NCBI RefSeq assembly: GCF_000296695.1
Contig: NZ_BAFK01000002.1
Location: 186,001 to 250,000, forward strand
Length of the DNA: 64,000 nt
Direction: 5' to 3'
DNA from: Rheinheimera nanhaiensis E407-8
GTDB lineage: Bacteria; Pseudomonadota; Gammaproteobacteria; Enterobacterales; Alteromonadaceae
Of this stretch, positions 9,361-19,354 are shown one piece after another. The notes below the pieces were generated by a model. It saw only the letters and a program-made list of their open reading frames with translations. It was not told where the DNA came from and ran no database searches. Position numbers and translations under genes: made by a program. Numbering within the stretch: the first letter of the stretch is position 1; each line of letters starts with the position of its first letter.

Positions 9361-9501
9361 ATACTATTTAAGCTGGCATTTATATTCTTAAAAACTGCAT
9401 TTGAATTCTTTAGCTATTCTTTTTTCCTACCGTTCTGGTCATAATGCGGCCTTTAATTTAGGCTAAGCTCAGGCTTAGTATCAGTAACCGGGGTAGGCAA
9501 A

Positions 9502-10395
9502 GTGGCAGATCAAATACAGCAAGTTGCTATTGTTGGCGGCGTTCATGGCAACGAATTTTCCGGCATTTATTTAGTTAAGCAGTATCAGGCCAACCCTGAG
9601 CAGGCCAGCCGCAGCAGTTTTACTACTCAACTGGTATGGGCCAACCCGGAAGCCCATTATGCCAACAAACGTTACCTGCACAGTGATTTAAACCGTCAGT
9701 TTAAAACCGCGGATTTAGCCAACCCCCAGCTTGCCAATTATGAGCAAAGCCGTGCCAAGGTGCTTAATGCGCAGTTAGGCCCCAAAGGTAATGCCAAAAC
9801 CGATTTACTGATTGATTTGCATAACACCACCAGCAATATGGGCGCCTGTTTAATTCTGACGCAGGCCGGGCCTTTTTATAATAAGCTGGCGGCCTACGTA
9901 AAAATGAAGATGCCTGAAGCGATTATCTCGCGTGATGAAGATCATTTTGCGGCTGAAGATCATGCGCTCATGTGCACCCTGGGCCGTTATGGCGTGTTGG
10001 TAGAGGTGGGGCCGCAGCCGCAGTCGGTGCTGCGCCAGGACGTCCTGGAGCTGATGCACCGCATGACACAGCATATTCTCGATTTTGTGCAGCTGTACAA
10101 CACCAACAATTTGCCAGCGCTGCCCAAGCACACCGAAGCTTTTCGCTACCTGCACAGTATTAAGCTGCCGATGAACGATAAAGGCGAGCGCATCGGAATG
10201 GTGCATAAAAATGTGCAGGATAATGACTATCAGCCAATAAACCCAGGTGACCCGATTTTTACCCTGTTTGATGGCTCAGAAATTTATTATGACGGCGACA
10301 GCACGGTATACCCCACCTTTATTAACGAGGCGGCGTACTATGACAATAACCTGGCGATGTCGCTGAACGAAAAAGTGCTTATTACGCTGGAGTAA
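9502..10395 (+). CDS. Aspartoacylase / AstE-AspA family zinc amidohydrolase
   Basis: Cytoplasmic zinc hydrolase of 297 residues, family M14 (AstE/AspA), cleaving an N-acyl group from an amino acid. Seen: GGVHGNEFSG near residues 12-21, giving His and Glu zinc ligands; DLNRQF (substrate carboxylate arginine); DLHNTTSNMG with the third zinc His; and EVGPQP near 170 with the catalytic Glu. The length and DLHNTTSNMG place it closer to aspartoacylase/aminoacylase-3 than to AstE, whose arginine-catabolism partners are absent here. GTG start with a GGGGTAGG ribosome site. The actual acyl substrate is uncertain. Confidence 0.85.
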   Translation: MADQIQQVAIVGGVHGNEFSGIYLVKQYQANPEQASRSSFTTQLVWANPEAHYANKRYLHSDLNRQFKTADLANPQLANYEQSRAKVLNAQLGPKGNAKTDLLIDLHNTTSNMGACLILTQAGPFYNKLAAYVKMKMPEAIISRDEDHFAAEDHALMCTLGRYGVLVEVGPQPQSVLRQDVLELMHRMTQHILDFVQLYNTNNLPALPKHTEAFRYLHSIKLPMNDKGERIGMVHKNVQDNDYQPINPGDPIFTLFDGSEIYYDGDSTVYPTFINEAAYYDNNLAMSLNEKVLITLE

Positions 10396-10503
10396 CAGGC
10401 CTCCTGTTGGGCCTGGCTAACGCACAGGATTTTGATTTCTTTTTAGCAACGGCTGTGTTATTAACTTGTTAGGTTAACCAGAAGTATACCTAAGTGGTGA
10501 CAG

Positions 10504-11313
10504 ATGATATTCAAGCAGGCTGCACGCGTACTGCTTTTCAAAGTGTTGTTTATTAATATCTTATTAAGTTTTCCCCTTGCTGCTGCAACGCAGTTGCAAT
10601 GGTTAACCGAGCACAGCCCGCCGGGCCAGTATCTGGACGAGCAGGGCAAACTAAGCGGGGTGACCGTTGCGCTGATCCGCGAGTTACAGCAGCGCTTAAA
10701 CGAGCCTGCAGATATTCAGTTATTGCCCTGGGGCCGGGCCATGATGATGGCGAAAACCGAGCCCAATACCGCGCTGTTTGAAACCGTACGCACACCAGAG
10801 CGTGACAGCTGGTTTAAGTGGGTTGGGCCCTTAATGCATTACCATATTAACTTATATGGCTTGCGCCAACGCTTGGGTGTAAATGCGAACACCCTGGCAT
10901 TACCCGGTAAACTGATTGCCTGCAGTTATCGCAACGCGGCAACGGTAAATGACATTAAGGCCTTTGGTTTTGTCGAAGGGCGCAACCTGATCCTGACCAG
11001 CCAAACCGGTGAGTGTCTGGATATGTTAATTGCCGGTCGCATTGACGTGTTAGCGATTACCGAATACAGCTTTCCTGCCTATGCCGCCAGAGTGCAGGCG
11101 GCCGGCTTTGAGCTGACCACAGTGCATTATTTAACCGAGCGTAAACGCTATATCGCATTCTCTAAAGATGTGACAGAGGATCGCATTGCCGCCTGGCAGC
11201 AGGCACTGGAGCAAAGTTACCGCGACGGCACTATGCGTAAGTTATATCAGGGGGCATACAGTGAGGCGATAATAAGCCGGCTGGAGCAAGCGGCCCAGGC
11301 GCAGCAGCGCTAG
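10504..11313 (+). CDS. Periplasmic solute-binding-like protein (SBP_bac_3 fold)
   Basis: Secreted protein of 269 residues with an N-terminal signal peptide (hydrophobic residues about 8-26, ending PLAAA). The body resembles type II amino-acid-binding proteins: WLTEHSPPGQY and GKLSGVTVALIREL at the start, WGRAMMMAKTEPNTALF and RTPERDSWFKWVGP in lobe 1, then a hinge and a second lobe to the end. Stand-alone proteins like this are common in Alteromonadales and are not linked to a transporter; no permease or ATPase is next to it. Ligand unknown. It converges with gloA with only 17 bp between stops. Confidence 0.75.
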   Translation: MIFKQAARVLLFKVLFINILLSFPLAAATQLQWLTEHSPPGQYLDEQGKLSGVTVALIRELQQRLNEPADIQLLPWGRAMMMAKTEPNTALFETVRTPERDSWFKWVGPLMHYHINLYGLRQRLGVNANTLALPGKLIACSYRNAATVNDIKAFGFVEGRNLILTSQTGECLDMLIAGRIDVLAITEYSFPAYAARVQAAGFELTTVHYLTERKRYIAFSKDVTEDRIAAWQQALEQSYRDGTMRKLYQGAYSEAIISRLEQAAQAQQR

Positions 11314-11330
11314 GCTGCTGCAATACTTGC

Positions 11331-11732
11331 TTACAGCGTATCGTAATGCTGTTTTTTCTGAATTAGCTCAATGGCGTAATTATCCGGGTCACGTACAAAG
11401 GCAATTTCCGTGGTGCCACCTTTTACCGGGCCCGGCTCGCGGCTAATTACACCGCCTTTAGCGCGAATTTTATCGCAGGCGTCATAAACGTTGTCTACTT
11501 CCAGCGCGATATGGCCAAAGGCCGTACCTAAGTCATAGCTGTCGGTGCCCCAGTTGTAGGTAAGCTCCAGTACCGTATTTTCCGTCTCGTCACCATAGCC
11601 AACAAACGCCAGCGTGTACTTGTACTCGGGGTTTTCTGACTGGCGCAGCAATTTCATGCCCAGCACTTCAGTGTAAAAGGCGATAGATTTTTCTAAATTA
11701 CCCACGCGTAGCATGGTGTGTAGCATTCTCAT
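11331..11732 (-). CDS. gloA: Lactoylglutathione lyase (glyoxalase I)
   Basis: Converts the methylglyoxal-glutathione hemithioacetal to S-lactoylglutathione in the cytoplasm. 133 residues, the usual bacterial Ni-type size. Two VOC half-domains: [20 protein letters not shown] at the start (first metal His at residue 5), VLELTYNWG with the first Glu, [10 protein letters not shown] with the second His, and YAIELIQ with the last Glu. The start is set at ATG 11732 because AGGAG lies 7 bases upstream and GloA proteins begin at this motif; the open frame extends 25 codons further upstream but looks non-coding. Confidence 0.96.
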   Translation of the reverse strand: MRMLHTMLRVGNLEKSIAFYTEVLGMKLLRQSENPEYKYTLAFVGYGDETENTVLELTYNWGTDSYDLGTAFGHIALEVDNVYDACDKIRAKGGVISREPGPVKGGTTEIAFVRDPDNYAIELIQKKQHYDTL

Positions 11733-12050
11733 AAAAAACTCCTGTTTGCTATTAGCATGATTAGCCGCTGAATACAGGCCAGGCTTAATGTTCTGCTGGC
11801 CCGCCATGGTGAACCTTTGCCGCTGATTGTACCATAGCGCCGCCTGGTGCTAATGGCTAATTGTGTTTATAACGGCGACAAAGAGATGAACAACGCATGA
11901 CAAAGGCATTCGGCTTGTAGTATCAGTAATTCGCTTTGCCGTAACCCTATAGCCCTGGCGCTGATACCCCAACTAAAGTGCTTAAAAAAATAATAACAGC
12001 AGGCTAGTTGTACCTGCAGAAAACTAAGTACACCCCGGGGAGGATAAGAC
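11733..12050. other. Intergenic region between gloA and the TonB receptor gene
   Basis: About 318 bp between divergent genes, holding both promoters. A GGGGAGGATAAGAC ribosome-site stretch precedes the TonB receptor ATG. I see no convincing operator, RNA or additional gene. Confidence 0.5.
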
Positions 12051-14741
12051 ATGTTAAAGCTTAATACGATAACGATGGCCATTGTAATGGCTTTTGCACT
12101 GCCGCTTGGCGCACAGGAAACTGAGCAGACAGTGGATGATGCGCCAACACCGGCATCAGCAAAAAATGACACAGCCATTGAAGTGATTTCCGTAACGGCT
12201 ACCAAGCGTAAAACCAGGTTAATGGAAACGCCGGTGGCCATTTCGGCACTAAGTGAAGCCCAGCTTAGGCAAAGCGGCGTTAATAACGTGAAAGACATTG
12301 CTGATTTAGTGCCGGGGTTGGATATTTCAACCGCTACCGATCAGGCGGCACCGGTGATTTCAATGCGTGGGGTACGTTCGACCAATCTTACAGAGCTTGG
12401 CGATCCGGCCGTAGGTGTGCATTTAGACGGTATTTATTCGCCGCGCATGCAGGGGGCGCTGGCGCTGATGTATGACGTAGAGCGGGTAGAGGCACTGCGC
12501 GGGCCCCAGGGTACCTTATTTGGCCGTAACTCAACGGTGGGCAGTATTAACGTGCTATCGGCCAAGCCTGATTTCAGCGGTTTTGCCGGTACTATCAATG
12601 CGGAAGCCGGCCGCTTTAACAGTAAGAACCTCGGTGGTTTTATTAACATTCCGCTAAATGATGAATTTGCTGTTCGTATTGCTGCCAAAGGCTTAAAGCG
12701 TGATTCTTACCTTGAAGGCTACTGGGACCCTAACCAGTATGACACCCGCCATCTGAGCGACGAGGTGCTCAATGCTCCTGTTATTTCGGAAGATTCTTAT
12801 CAGGGCATCGGCGCTACCGTAACACAGCGGGAAAACTGGTGGATAGATGGCGCCGGTACCAACCCTGAAGCGCAGCGCGTGCGGGCGCTGACGCCGGCTG
12901 ATAAAAGCGATTTTTATAACAATGCAAACGAGCACTCGTTTCGTATCAGTACCTTATGGCAGCCGGCGCACGGCCAGTTCAGTAACCACACGGTTTTTCA
13001 GCAATATGTCAATAACAGCGCCGGTACGCTGGATTTAGTCAATTGTGATCAGCTGCGTGGCCGGCCGACAGAATACGGCGGCGATTGCTCATCGTTTTTA
13101 CCCAGCGACAATACCTATCAGGCAGTCGTTAACTTACCGGGTGAGCTTAATCTGGACATAACGTACCTGCGCAACACGCTAAACTACACGCTAAGCGATG
13201 AACTAAGTCTGGTATGGCTGCTGGGCTATGAGGATATGGACAGATCGTCGGCGCAGGACAGCGAAACCGGCCTTGACCCCTGGGATGGCGCTATTTATTT
13301 CCTTAAAGGCACCGGGGCAACATCTTATTCGACAGAGCTGCAGTTGCAATCTGACGAATTTGGCGATCTGGTGTGGATTGCCGGTATTAACTATTTTCAC
13401 GAAAAGACCACAACAGTAGGCTACTACGATAACCCGATGGATGACAAAGCGTTCTGGGATCAACCGGATCGCTCAACCGAAGCCTATGCGTTGTTTGGCC
13501 AGGCGACCTACAACATCAGTGACGATTTGCACGCTACCTTGGGTTACCGCTTCAGCCACGAAACCAAACAGGATAAAGGCGGCCGCACCTATCGCTGCTC
13601 GAACGCCGATGGCTGTGCACCAGGCTGGTTAAACCGCACCGTCCTTAGCGAGTTACCGGTGGACTATTTTAATGATCCGTCTATCTATGCCTCGTACTTT
13701 GAAAACGATAATAAAGGCCAGTGGCGTAACCACGATTTTAGAGTCGGCCTGGATTACAATCTGAGCGCAGATACCATGCTGTACAGTTATCTGGCCTCAG
13801 GTTTTAAAGCCGGTGGTATCGGTGATGTGTTTGAAGTGGTCAACGACCGAACCGGTGAGGTCAGCCGTTTTGAAACCCAGTTTGAGCCGGAAAAAGTGCT
13901 AACGTTAGAACTGGGCGCAAAATCAAGCTTTCTGAATAACTCGCTAAACCTGCAGGCGGCGTTTTTCTATACCGATTACACCGATATGCAGTACGCGTCT
14001 GTTGGCTCTATCGGCAATGTCGAGCGTTTATCACCGGTTGAAGATGAAAACGGCGCGCCCATTCTGGATGAAAACGGCATGCCGGTGCTGGATTATCAGA
14101 ACCAGCCGGTAATTGCTTACTACACGCAAAACGTACCGGGTGCCACTATTAAAGGCATCGAGTTTGAGTTTGACTGGAAGCCGTATCAAAATGGCCGTAT
14201 CACCGGTTACGCCACCTGGACTCACGCCCGTGTTACCGAGGATTGGATCACCAAGTGGGATTACGATCCGGAATACCTGTTCGGCTTGTCGTATGAAGAC
14301 TCGATAGACCCTGAAAACACGCTGCTGACCACCAATCTGAAAGGCAATGATCTGGCGATGACGCCGCGTTTTACTGCCAATGTCAGCTATACCCACAGTT
14401 TTGACTTAGGCCGCTTTGGCTATGTACATGGCTGGTTTAACCTGAGCTGGAAGGATAAATCCTACACCACCATCTGGAATCTGGATAAACATCTGGACGA
14501 TATGGACTTTACCGTCAGCGATGAAGCCGCGCTGTACATTACCGATAAACGTGATGCCTACACCATGCTAAATGCGTCATTAAAATATGAACCACAAAGC
14601 CAGGCCTGGTACGCCGAAGTGTTTATCAATAATGCCACCGACGAAGTGGTGCAGTACTGGAATAACACCGGCAAAGGCATCAATAAAGGCAGTTTTGGTA
14701 TGCCGCGTTATTACGGCATTCGCGCCGGCTTTAATTTCTAA
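12051..14741 (+). CDS. TonB-dependent outer-membrane receptor
   Basis: Outer-membrane gated barrel of 896 residues importing an unknown ligand with TonB energy. Signal peptide about residues 1-22 (cleavage near GAQ-ET). A TonB-box-like EVISVTATKRK near residue 44 precedes the plug domain with VKDIADLVPGLDIS, VSMRGVR-like ISMRGVRSTNL and RVEALRGPQGTLFGRNSTVG. The rest is the 22-strand barrel ending in aromatic Phe (RAGFNF). The plug and barrel layout fits the carbohydrate or plant-compound receptors of Alteromonadales rather than classical siderophore receptors, and there is no STN signalling domain. The next gene is a secreted GH3 glycosidase, so an oligosaccharide ligand is a reasonable inference. 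Confidence 0.92.
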   Translation: MLKLNTITMAIVMAFALPLGAQETEQTVDDAPTPASAKNDTAIEVISVTATKRKTRLMETPVAISALSEAQLRQSGVNNVKDIADLVPGLDISTATDQAAPVISMRGVRSTNLTELGDPAVGVHLDGIYSPRMQGALALMYDVERVEALRGPQGTLFGRNSTVGSINVLSAKPDFSGFAGTINAEAGRFNSKNLGGFINIPLNDEFAVRIAAKGLKRDSYLEGYWDPNQYDTRHLSDEVLNAPVISEDSYQGIGATVTQRENWWIDGAGTNPEAQRVRALTPADKSDFYNNANEHSFRISTLWQPAHGQFSNHTVFQQYVNNSAGTLDLVNCDQLRGRPTEYGGDCSSFLPSDNTYQAVVNLPGELNLDITYLRNTLNYTLSDELSLVWLLGYEDMDRSSAQDSETGLDPWDGAIYFLKGTGATSYSTELQLQSDEFGDLVWIAGINYFHEKTTTVGYYDNPMDDKAFWDQPDRSTEAYALFGQATYNISDDLHATLGYRFSHETKQDKGGRTYRCSNADGCAPGWLNRTVLSELPVDYFNDPSIYASYFENDNKGQWRNHDFRVGLDYNLSADTMLYSYLASGFKAGGIGDVFEVVNDRTGEVSRFETQFEPEKVLTLELGAKSSFLNNSLNLQAAFFYTDYTDMQYASVGSIGNVERLSPVEDENGAPILDENGMPVLDYQNQPVIAYYTQNVPGATIKGIEFEFDWKPYQNGRITGYATWTHARVTEDWITKWDYDPEYLFGLSYEDSIDPENTLLTTNLKGNDLAMTPRFTANVSYTHSFDLGRFGYVHGWFNLSWKDKSYTTIWNLDKHLDDMDFTVSDEAALYITDKRDAYTMLNASLKYEPQSQAWYAEVFINNATDEVVQYWNNTGKGINKGSFGMPRYYGIRAGFNF

Positions 14742-14761
14742 CGCCGTTCTTGTGTAAATGC

Positions 14762-14800
14762 AGCGCCCGCAGCCGCAGGTTTTCGCTTCGGGCGCTTTAT
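14762..14800 (+). terminator. Probable terminator after the TonB receptor gene
   Basis: AGCGCCCG (14762-14769) faces CGGGCGCT (14789-14796), with a 19-nt loop and a TTTAT run after it. If real, the GH3 gene downstream has its own promoter. Confidence 0.55.
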
Positions 14801-14886
14801 ACCGTAACAGGCAGAACAGTTTAATGAACATCTCATCTGCTTTGCCATTGCGGCATAGTTGTACTGCAGACGTATAGGATTTCACT

Positions 14887-17415
14887 ATGTCTTTTGTTTC
14901 ACATACCATGCTTGTTAAAACCTTGTGTGTTTGCTCAGCACTGCTTGTTTGCAGTATTAACACTGCCGCCGAAAACGTCAGCTGGCCTAAAGTGAACACT
15001 GCGCTAAAGCCCGATCCGGCGATAGAGCAACAGCTGGATGTGTTGCTGGCCAGCATGAGCATTGAGCAGAAAGTGGCGCAAATTATCCAGCCTGAGATTG
15101 GCTATTTAAGCGTGGCGCAAATGCGCAAATATGGTTTTGGCTCTTACCTTAATGGCGGCAACACCGCGCCTTATGGCCAAAAGCAGGCTGATGCCAAAAC
15201 CTGGCTGCAATATGCTGATGAAATGTATGCCGCATCCGTCGATAGCAGCGAGGATGGCAGCAGTATTCCCACCATCTGGGGTACTGATGCGATGCACGGT
15301 CACAGCAATGTGTATGGCGCGACCTTGTTCCCGCATAATATTGGCCTTGGCGCGGCGCGCGATGCGGATTTAATTCATAAAATAGGCCAGGCGACAGCGA
15401 AAGAAGTGGCGGCAACCGGTATCGAGTGGATGTTTGCGCCGACAGTAGCGGTGGTGCGGGACGATCGCTGGGGCCGCACTTATGAGAGCTTTGCTGAAGA
15501 TCCGGACATTGTTGCCACATACGCCGGCCCTTTGGTAACCGGTGTACAGGGCGAAATTAGTGAGGCCTTTTTAACTGATTACCGGCGTATTGCTACAGCG
15601 AAACACTTTATTGGCGATGGCGGCACCGAAAACGGCATCGACCGTGGTGATACTGTAACGAGCGAACGGGCGCTGCGTGATATTCATGCCGCAGGCTATT
15701 ACACTGCTATAGCGGCCGGTGTGCAGTCGGTGATGGCGTCCTTTAACAGCTGGAACGGTAAACGGGTGCACGGCGATCACTATCTGCTGACCGAAGTGTT
15801 GAAACAACAAATGGGCTTTGATGGCTTTGTCATCAGTGACTGGAATGCACATAAGTTTGTTGATGGTTGTGATTTAGAGCAATGCGCCGCCGCCTTTAAT
15901 GCCGGTGTTGATGTGATGATGGTGCCGGAGCACTTTGAAGCCTTTTACCACAATACCCTGCAGCAGGTAAAACACGGTGTTATCCCGATGGCACGGCTGG
16001 ATGATGCGGTGCGGCGCTTTCTACGTGCCAAACTACGCTGGGGCGTGTTTACGCGTGGTAAACCCTCAACCCGGCCGGAATCTTTAAAGCCAGAGTGGTT
16101 TAATGCGCCTGAACACCGTGACTTGGCCAGAGAAGCGGTGCGAAAATCGCTGGTACTGCTAAAAAACAATAATAATATTCTGCCGCTGTCGCCAAAAAGC
16201 AAAGTGCTTATCGCCGGTGATGGCGCAGATAACATTGCCAAGCAGGCCGGTGGCTGGAGCGTATCCTGGCAGGGGACTGATAATACCAATGCTGATTTTC
16301 CCAATGCGACATCGATTTATACCGGTTTACGTCAGCAAATTGCAGCGGCCGGCGGTACGGTAGAACTTAGTATCGATGGACAATACCGCAGTAAACCCGA
16401 TGTCGCTATCGTAGTGATTGGTGAAGAACCTTATGCCGAATGGTTTGGTGATATTCAGCAACTGGAATACCAGCACGGAAACAAGCGCGATTTAGCGCTG
16501 CTTAAACGCTTAAAACAGCAGAATATTCCTGTGGTGACGGTTTTTCTAAGTGGCCGGCCGCTGTGGGTTAATAAAGAGCTGAATGCATCTGATGCCTTCG
16601 TTGCGGCCTGGTTACCCGGCTCAGAAGGGCAGGGCATCGCCGATGTGCTGCTGACCGACAGCGCGGGCAACATCCAGTATGATTTTCATGGCAAACTGAG
16701 CTTTTCCTGGCCAAAGTACGATGATCAGTACCGGTTAAATGTCGGTCAGGCACAGTACGAGCCGTTGTTTGCTTATGGCTATGGCCTGACGTATGCTGAC
16801 GAGGTTCTGCTGGCGCCTTTATCTGAAGCTACAAGAGCGCAGAAAGTAGAACATGCTGCAGAGCAAACACCGCTGTTTGTCAGAAACTTAGCCGATGGCA
16901 TGTTGTGGGCACTATCAGATAGCAGCGCCCCGTTACAGCGGTTTAATACGCCGTCAGCGGTTAGTGCCGATGGTAACAGTATCACTATGCAGTCGGTTAA
17001 TTTGGCCTATCAGGAAGATGGCAGAAAATTTGTCTGGCAAAACGCTGACAACAGGGCCGCGGCCAGTTTAGTCTACGCCGAGACGCAGCTATTAACGCAA
17101 GCGGTGCGCAGCAAATTTTTACAGTTGAGTATCCGGCTTGACCAGACTGCTATCAATGATATGACCATGGCCGCTATGTGCCATCAACAAAGCTGTCTGC
17201 GCACCGTATCGTTGCAACCGCTGCTACAACACTTGCCTGCAGGCAAATGGCATAGCCTGGCCTTGCCACTGCATTGCGACGCGGCAGACACTATGCCGTC
17301 AGTAGAAGAGGCTGTACGCTTTACGGCCAAACAGCCATCCAGCCTGGCGGTAGCTGATATCGCCCTGGTTAACAACGTGGCGTCATCCACGCTGGTGTTG
17401 GGGTGTGGCTCCTAG
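14887..17415 (+). CDS. Secreted glycoside hydrolase family 3 beta-glucan glucohydrolase
   Basis: Releases glucose from beta-glucans in the periplasm or at the cell surface. 842 residues, close to the ExoP-type exo-1,3/1,4-beta-glucanases of Pseudoalteromonas. Signal peptide about residues 1-28 (ending NTAAE). The GH3 N-domain has GTDAMHGHSNVYGAT, KHFIGDGGTENG and the nucleophile Asp318 in FVISDWNAH. The C-domain starts around residue 420 (KSLVLLKNN) and has AGDGADNIAKQAGGWSVSWQG. A further C-terminal beta-sandwich of about 180 residues follows FAYGYGLTYAD, as in ExoP. It follows the TonB receptor and precedes a LytTR two-component pair, so the cluster may be a small glucan-use locus. Confidence 0.92.
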   Translation: MSFVSHTMLVKTLCVCSALLVCSINTAAENVSWPKVNTALKPDPAIEQQLDVLLASMSIEQKVAQIIQPEIGYLSVAQMRKYGFGSYLNGGNTAPYGQKQADAKTWLQYADEMYAASVDSSEDGSSIPTIWGTDAMHGHSNVYGATLFPHNIGLGAARDADLIHKIGQATAKEVAATGIEWMFAPTVAVVRDDRWGRTYESFAEDPDIVATYAGPLVTGVQGEISEAFLTDYRRIATAKHFIGDGGTENGIDRGDTVTSERALRDIHAAGYYTAIAAGVQSVMASFNSWNGKRVHGDHYLLTEVLKQQMGFDGFVISDWNAHKFVDGCDLEQCAAAFNAGVDVMMVPEHFEAFYHNTLQQVKHGVIPMARLDDAVRRFLRAKLRWGVFTRGKPSTRPESLKPEWFNAPEHRDLAREAVRKSLVLLKNNNNILPLSPKSKVLIAGDGADNIAKQAGGWSVSWQGTDNTNADFPNATSIYTGLRQQIAAAGGTVELSIDGQYRSKPDVAIVVIGEEPYAEWFGDIQQLEYQHGNKRDLALLKRLKQQNIPVVTVFLSGRPLWVNKELNASDAFVAAWLPGSEGQGIADVLLTDSAGNIQYDFHGKLSFSWPKYDDQYRLNVGQAQYEPLFAYGYGLTYADEVLLAPLSEATRAQKVEHAAEQTPLFVRNLADGMLWALSDSSAPLQRFNTPSAVSADGNSITMQSVNLAYQEDGRKFVWQNADNRAAASLVYAETQLLTQAVRSKFLQLSIRLDQTAINDMTMAAMCHQQSCLRTVSLQPLLQHLPAGKWHSLALPLHCDAADTMPSVEEAVRFTAKQPSSLAVADIALVNNVASSTLVLGCGS

Positions 17416-17475
17416 CTGTGCAGTGAGCCCGGCAAGCAAATCCGCTGGGCCGCTATTGAAGCTAAAGGTTATTGA

Positions 17476-18537
17476 TTGATAAAGCTCGAATCGAAAAGGC
17501 AGTTGTTTTGGTTGTGCCAGTACTGTGGCTGGCTGGCATACGCCTTACTGACCGAACTGATGATTAAAATGCCGGGGCAGGAGCCCTGGCTTATTCATCT
17601 GCCCCATCTGGTACTCGACACCTGTTGCGGCTTTTTTATTACGCTGTGGCTGAGAAAGCTCTATGCGGGGTTCCGGCAGCGGCAGATTGTGGTCAGCGCT
17701 GCTTTGCATATCGTCTGTCTGCTGGCAGCGTCACTGCTATGGACACAGTTTAAATGGTACAGCTTGCAGTGGTTTTATGGCAGCTGGTGGCAGCCAATGA
17801 CCTGGTTCGATTTTGGTACCTGGACCTCGGCGTCGTTAACCATGCTGGCTACCTGGACTGCCGGTTACTATGGTATAAAAATCTATCTGGATAACGCCGA
17901 GCAGCGCCATCAGGCGGCAGAGGCATTGCACCTGGCAAAAGAGTCGCAGCTGAAGATGCTGCGCTATCAGTTAAACCCGCATTTTATGTTTAACAGCATC
18001 AATGCCATTTGCACACTTATTCTGAAGCAGCACAACGCCAATGCGGTAGCGATGCTGGAAAAGCTGTGTGATTTTTTGCGCTACAGTTTATATACCGATC
18101 CGCTGGCAAAAATCACCGTGCAGGATGAAATTGCCATACTGCAAACCTATGTTGATATAGAGCAGTGCCGCTTTCAGAGTGGGCTGAAAGTAGTCATCAC
18201 GGCTGAGCCGTGCTGCCAGGCGGCGCTGATGCCATCGCTGTTATTACAACCGCTGGTGGAGAATGCGTTAAAACATGGCATGGATCAGAACAGCAGTATC
18301 ATTATTACCGTCAGCTTCACGCAAGCCGCCGGTAAGCTGTATATCAGTGTCAGCGATAGTGGTACCGGCTTTAGCCCGGCCGCACCGGCAGCTTTGGGCA
18401 TCGGCATTAAAAATTGTCAGGAGCGGCTGCAGCTGATTTATCCCGGCGCCAGCCAGTTAACCCTGGGCAATGCTGAACATGGCGGCGCCAGAGTGAATAT
18501 TGCTATCCCGCTGGAACTGGCCGGGAGCAGGCAATGA
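17476..18537 (+). CDS. LytS-type sensor histidine kinase
   Basis: Membrane sensor kinase of 353 residues. Four hydrophobic segments in residues about 10-135 form the sensor, then a short coiled coil (residues about 138-160). The His_kinase (LytS/YehU) domain has LRYQLNPHFMFNSINAI, whose His is the phosphorylation site. The ATPase has LVENALKHGM and SDSGTGF followed by GIGIKNCQERL. It overlaps the regulator gene by 4 bp (ATGA). Start is a TTG at 17476; the ATG codons nearby are internal and the ribosome site AAAGG is modest, so the start may shift by a few codons. Signal unknown. Confidence 0.88.
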   Translation: MIKLESKRQLFWLCQYCGWLAYALLTELMIKMPGQEPWLIHLPHLVLDTCCGFFITLWLRKLYAGFRQRQIVVSAALHIVCLLAASLLWTQFKWYSLQWFYGSWWQPMTWFDFGTWTSASLTMLATWTAGYYGIKIYLDNAEQRHQAAEALHLAKESQLKMLRYQLNPHFMFNSINAICTLILKQHNANAVAMLEKLCDFLRYSLYTDPLAKITVQDEIAILQTYVDIEQCRFQSGLKVVITAEPCCQAALMPSLLLQPLVENALKHGMDQNSSIIITVSFTQAAGKLYISVSDSGTGFSPAAPAALGIGIKNCQERLQLIYPGASQLTLGNAEHGGARVNIAIPLELAGSRQ

Positions 18538-19325
18538 ACAAGCTAAAAACGCTGCTGGTAGATGATGAATACAGTGCTATTGAAGGGCTGGCGATTAGGC
18601 TTGAAGCTTTCCCGCAGATTAAGGTGGTAGGCTATGCCCGCAATGTGGCCGATGCGCTGGCGCTGATCAGTAAAACCGAGCCAGATCTCATTTTTCTTGA
18701 TATCGAGATGCCGGGCCAATCCGGCTTTGAATTAATCAAGCAATTGCAGCCGGAAAACTGTCCGGCCATCATCTTTGTTACCGCCTTTCATCAATATGCG
18801 GTTAAAGCCTTTGAAGTCAGGGCGCTGGATTATTTACTGAAACCAGTAAAGAAAGAGCGGCTGGCCGAGGCGATAGCCAGAGTCGTGGCCAGGGCTGAGC
18901 CGCAGCCCAACAAGCAGCAACTGCTGGAAGTGGCCGATATAGTGCAAAACGCTGCAGCCACGTCGCCAACTGACACCGCCACATACCGTATTGAACAGGA
19001 AAAACTGTTGATCCAGGACGGGCACCATCCGGCGCAATTGATCCCGTACCGCGACATTTTATGGATAGACGCCGCCGGTGACTATATGTGTGTGCACACC
19101 AGCAACGAAACCTTTGTTATGCGCGCCAGAATGAAAAGCCTGATCAGCGAAGTACTACCCGACGGCTTTGTCCGCATTCATAAGTCAACCATTGTTAACC
19201 TGCAGCATGTTGCCAAGCTCGAACCCTTGATTAACTCAGAGTACAAGCTGACCTTAGTTAATAATAAAGCGCTAAAAGTCAGCCGGACTTACAGCAAACA
19301 GCTAAAAGAGAGTTTGTCCGCCTGA
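18534..19325 (+). CDS. LytTR family response regulator
   Basis: DNA-binding regulator of 263 residues paired with the kinase above. The receiver domain, residues 1-120, has the acidic pocket VDDE, phospho-acceptor Asp56 in LIFLDIEMPGQSG, and the KPVKKER lysine. After a Gln/Ala-rich linker, the LytTR domain begins near residue 165 with IPYRDILWIDAAGDY and contains FVRIHKSTIVNLQHV and the LKVSRTY end strand. LytTR proteins bind paired direct repeats; I did not find a clear target pair upstream of the GH3 or TonB genes. It is likely autoregulated or controls a membrane or wall-related target. Confidence 0.92.
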   Translation: MNKLKTLLVDDEYSAIEGLAIRLEAFPQIKVVGYARNVADALALISKTEPDLIFLDIEMPGQSGFELIKQLQPENCPAIIFVTAFHQYAVKAFEVRALDYLLKPVKKERLAEAIARVVARAEPQPNKQQLLEVADIVQNAAATSPTDTATYRIEQEKLLIQDGHHPAQLIPYRDILWIDAAGDYMCVHTSNETFVMRARMKSLISEVLPDGFVRIHKSTIVNLQHVAKLEPLINSEYKLTLVNNKALKVSRTYSKQLKESLSA

Positions 19326-19326
19326 C

Positions 19327-19354
19327 AACATTAAAACGTCCGGGGTTTAATGTT
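19327..19354. terminator. Possible bidirectional terminator between the LytTR gene and nth
   Basis: Inverted repeat AACATTAAA / TTTAATGTT with a 10-nt GC-rich loop, at the convergence point and overlapping the nth stop. Stem is AT-rich, so strength is doubtful. Confidence 0.35.

Noticed and set aside
10396-10415. CAGGCC / GGCCTG hairpin after the amidohydrolase gene as terminator
   Set aside because: Only 6-bp stem with an 8-nt loop and no T run next to it.
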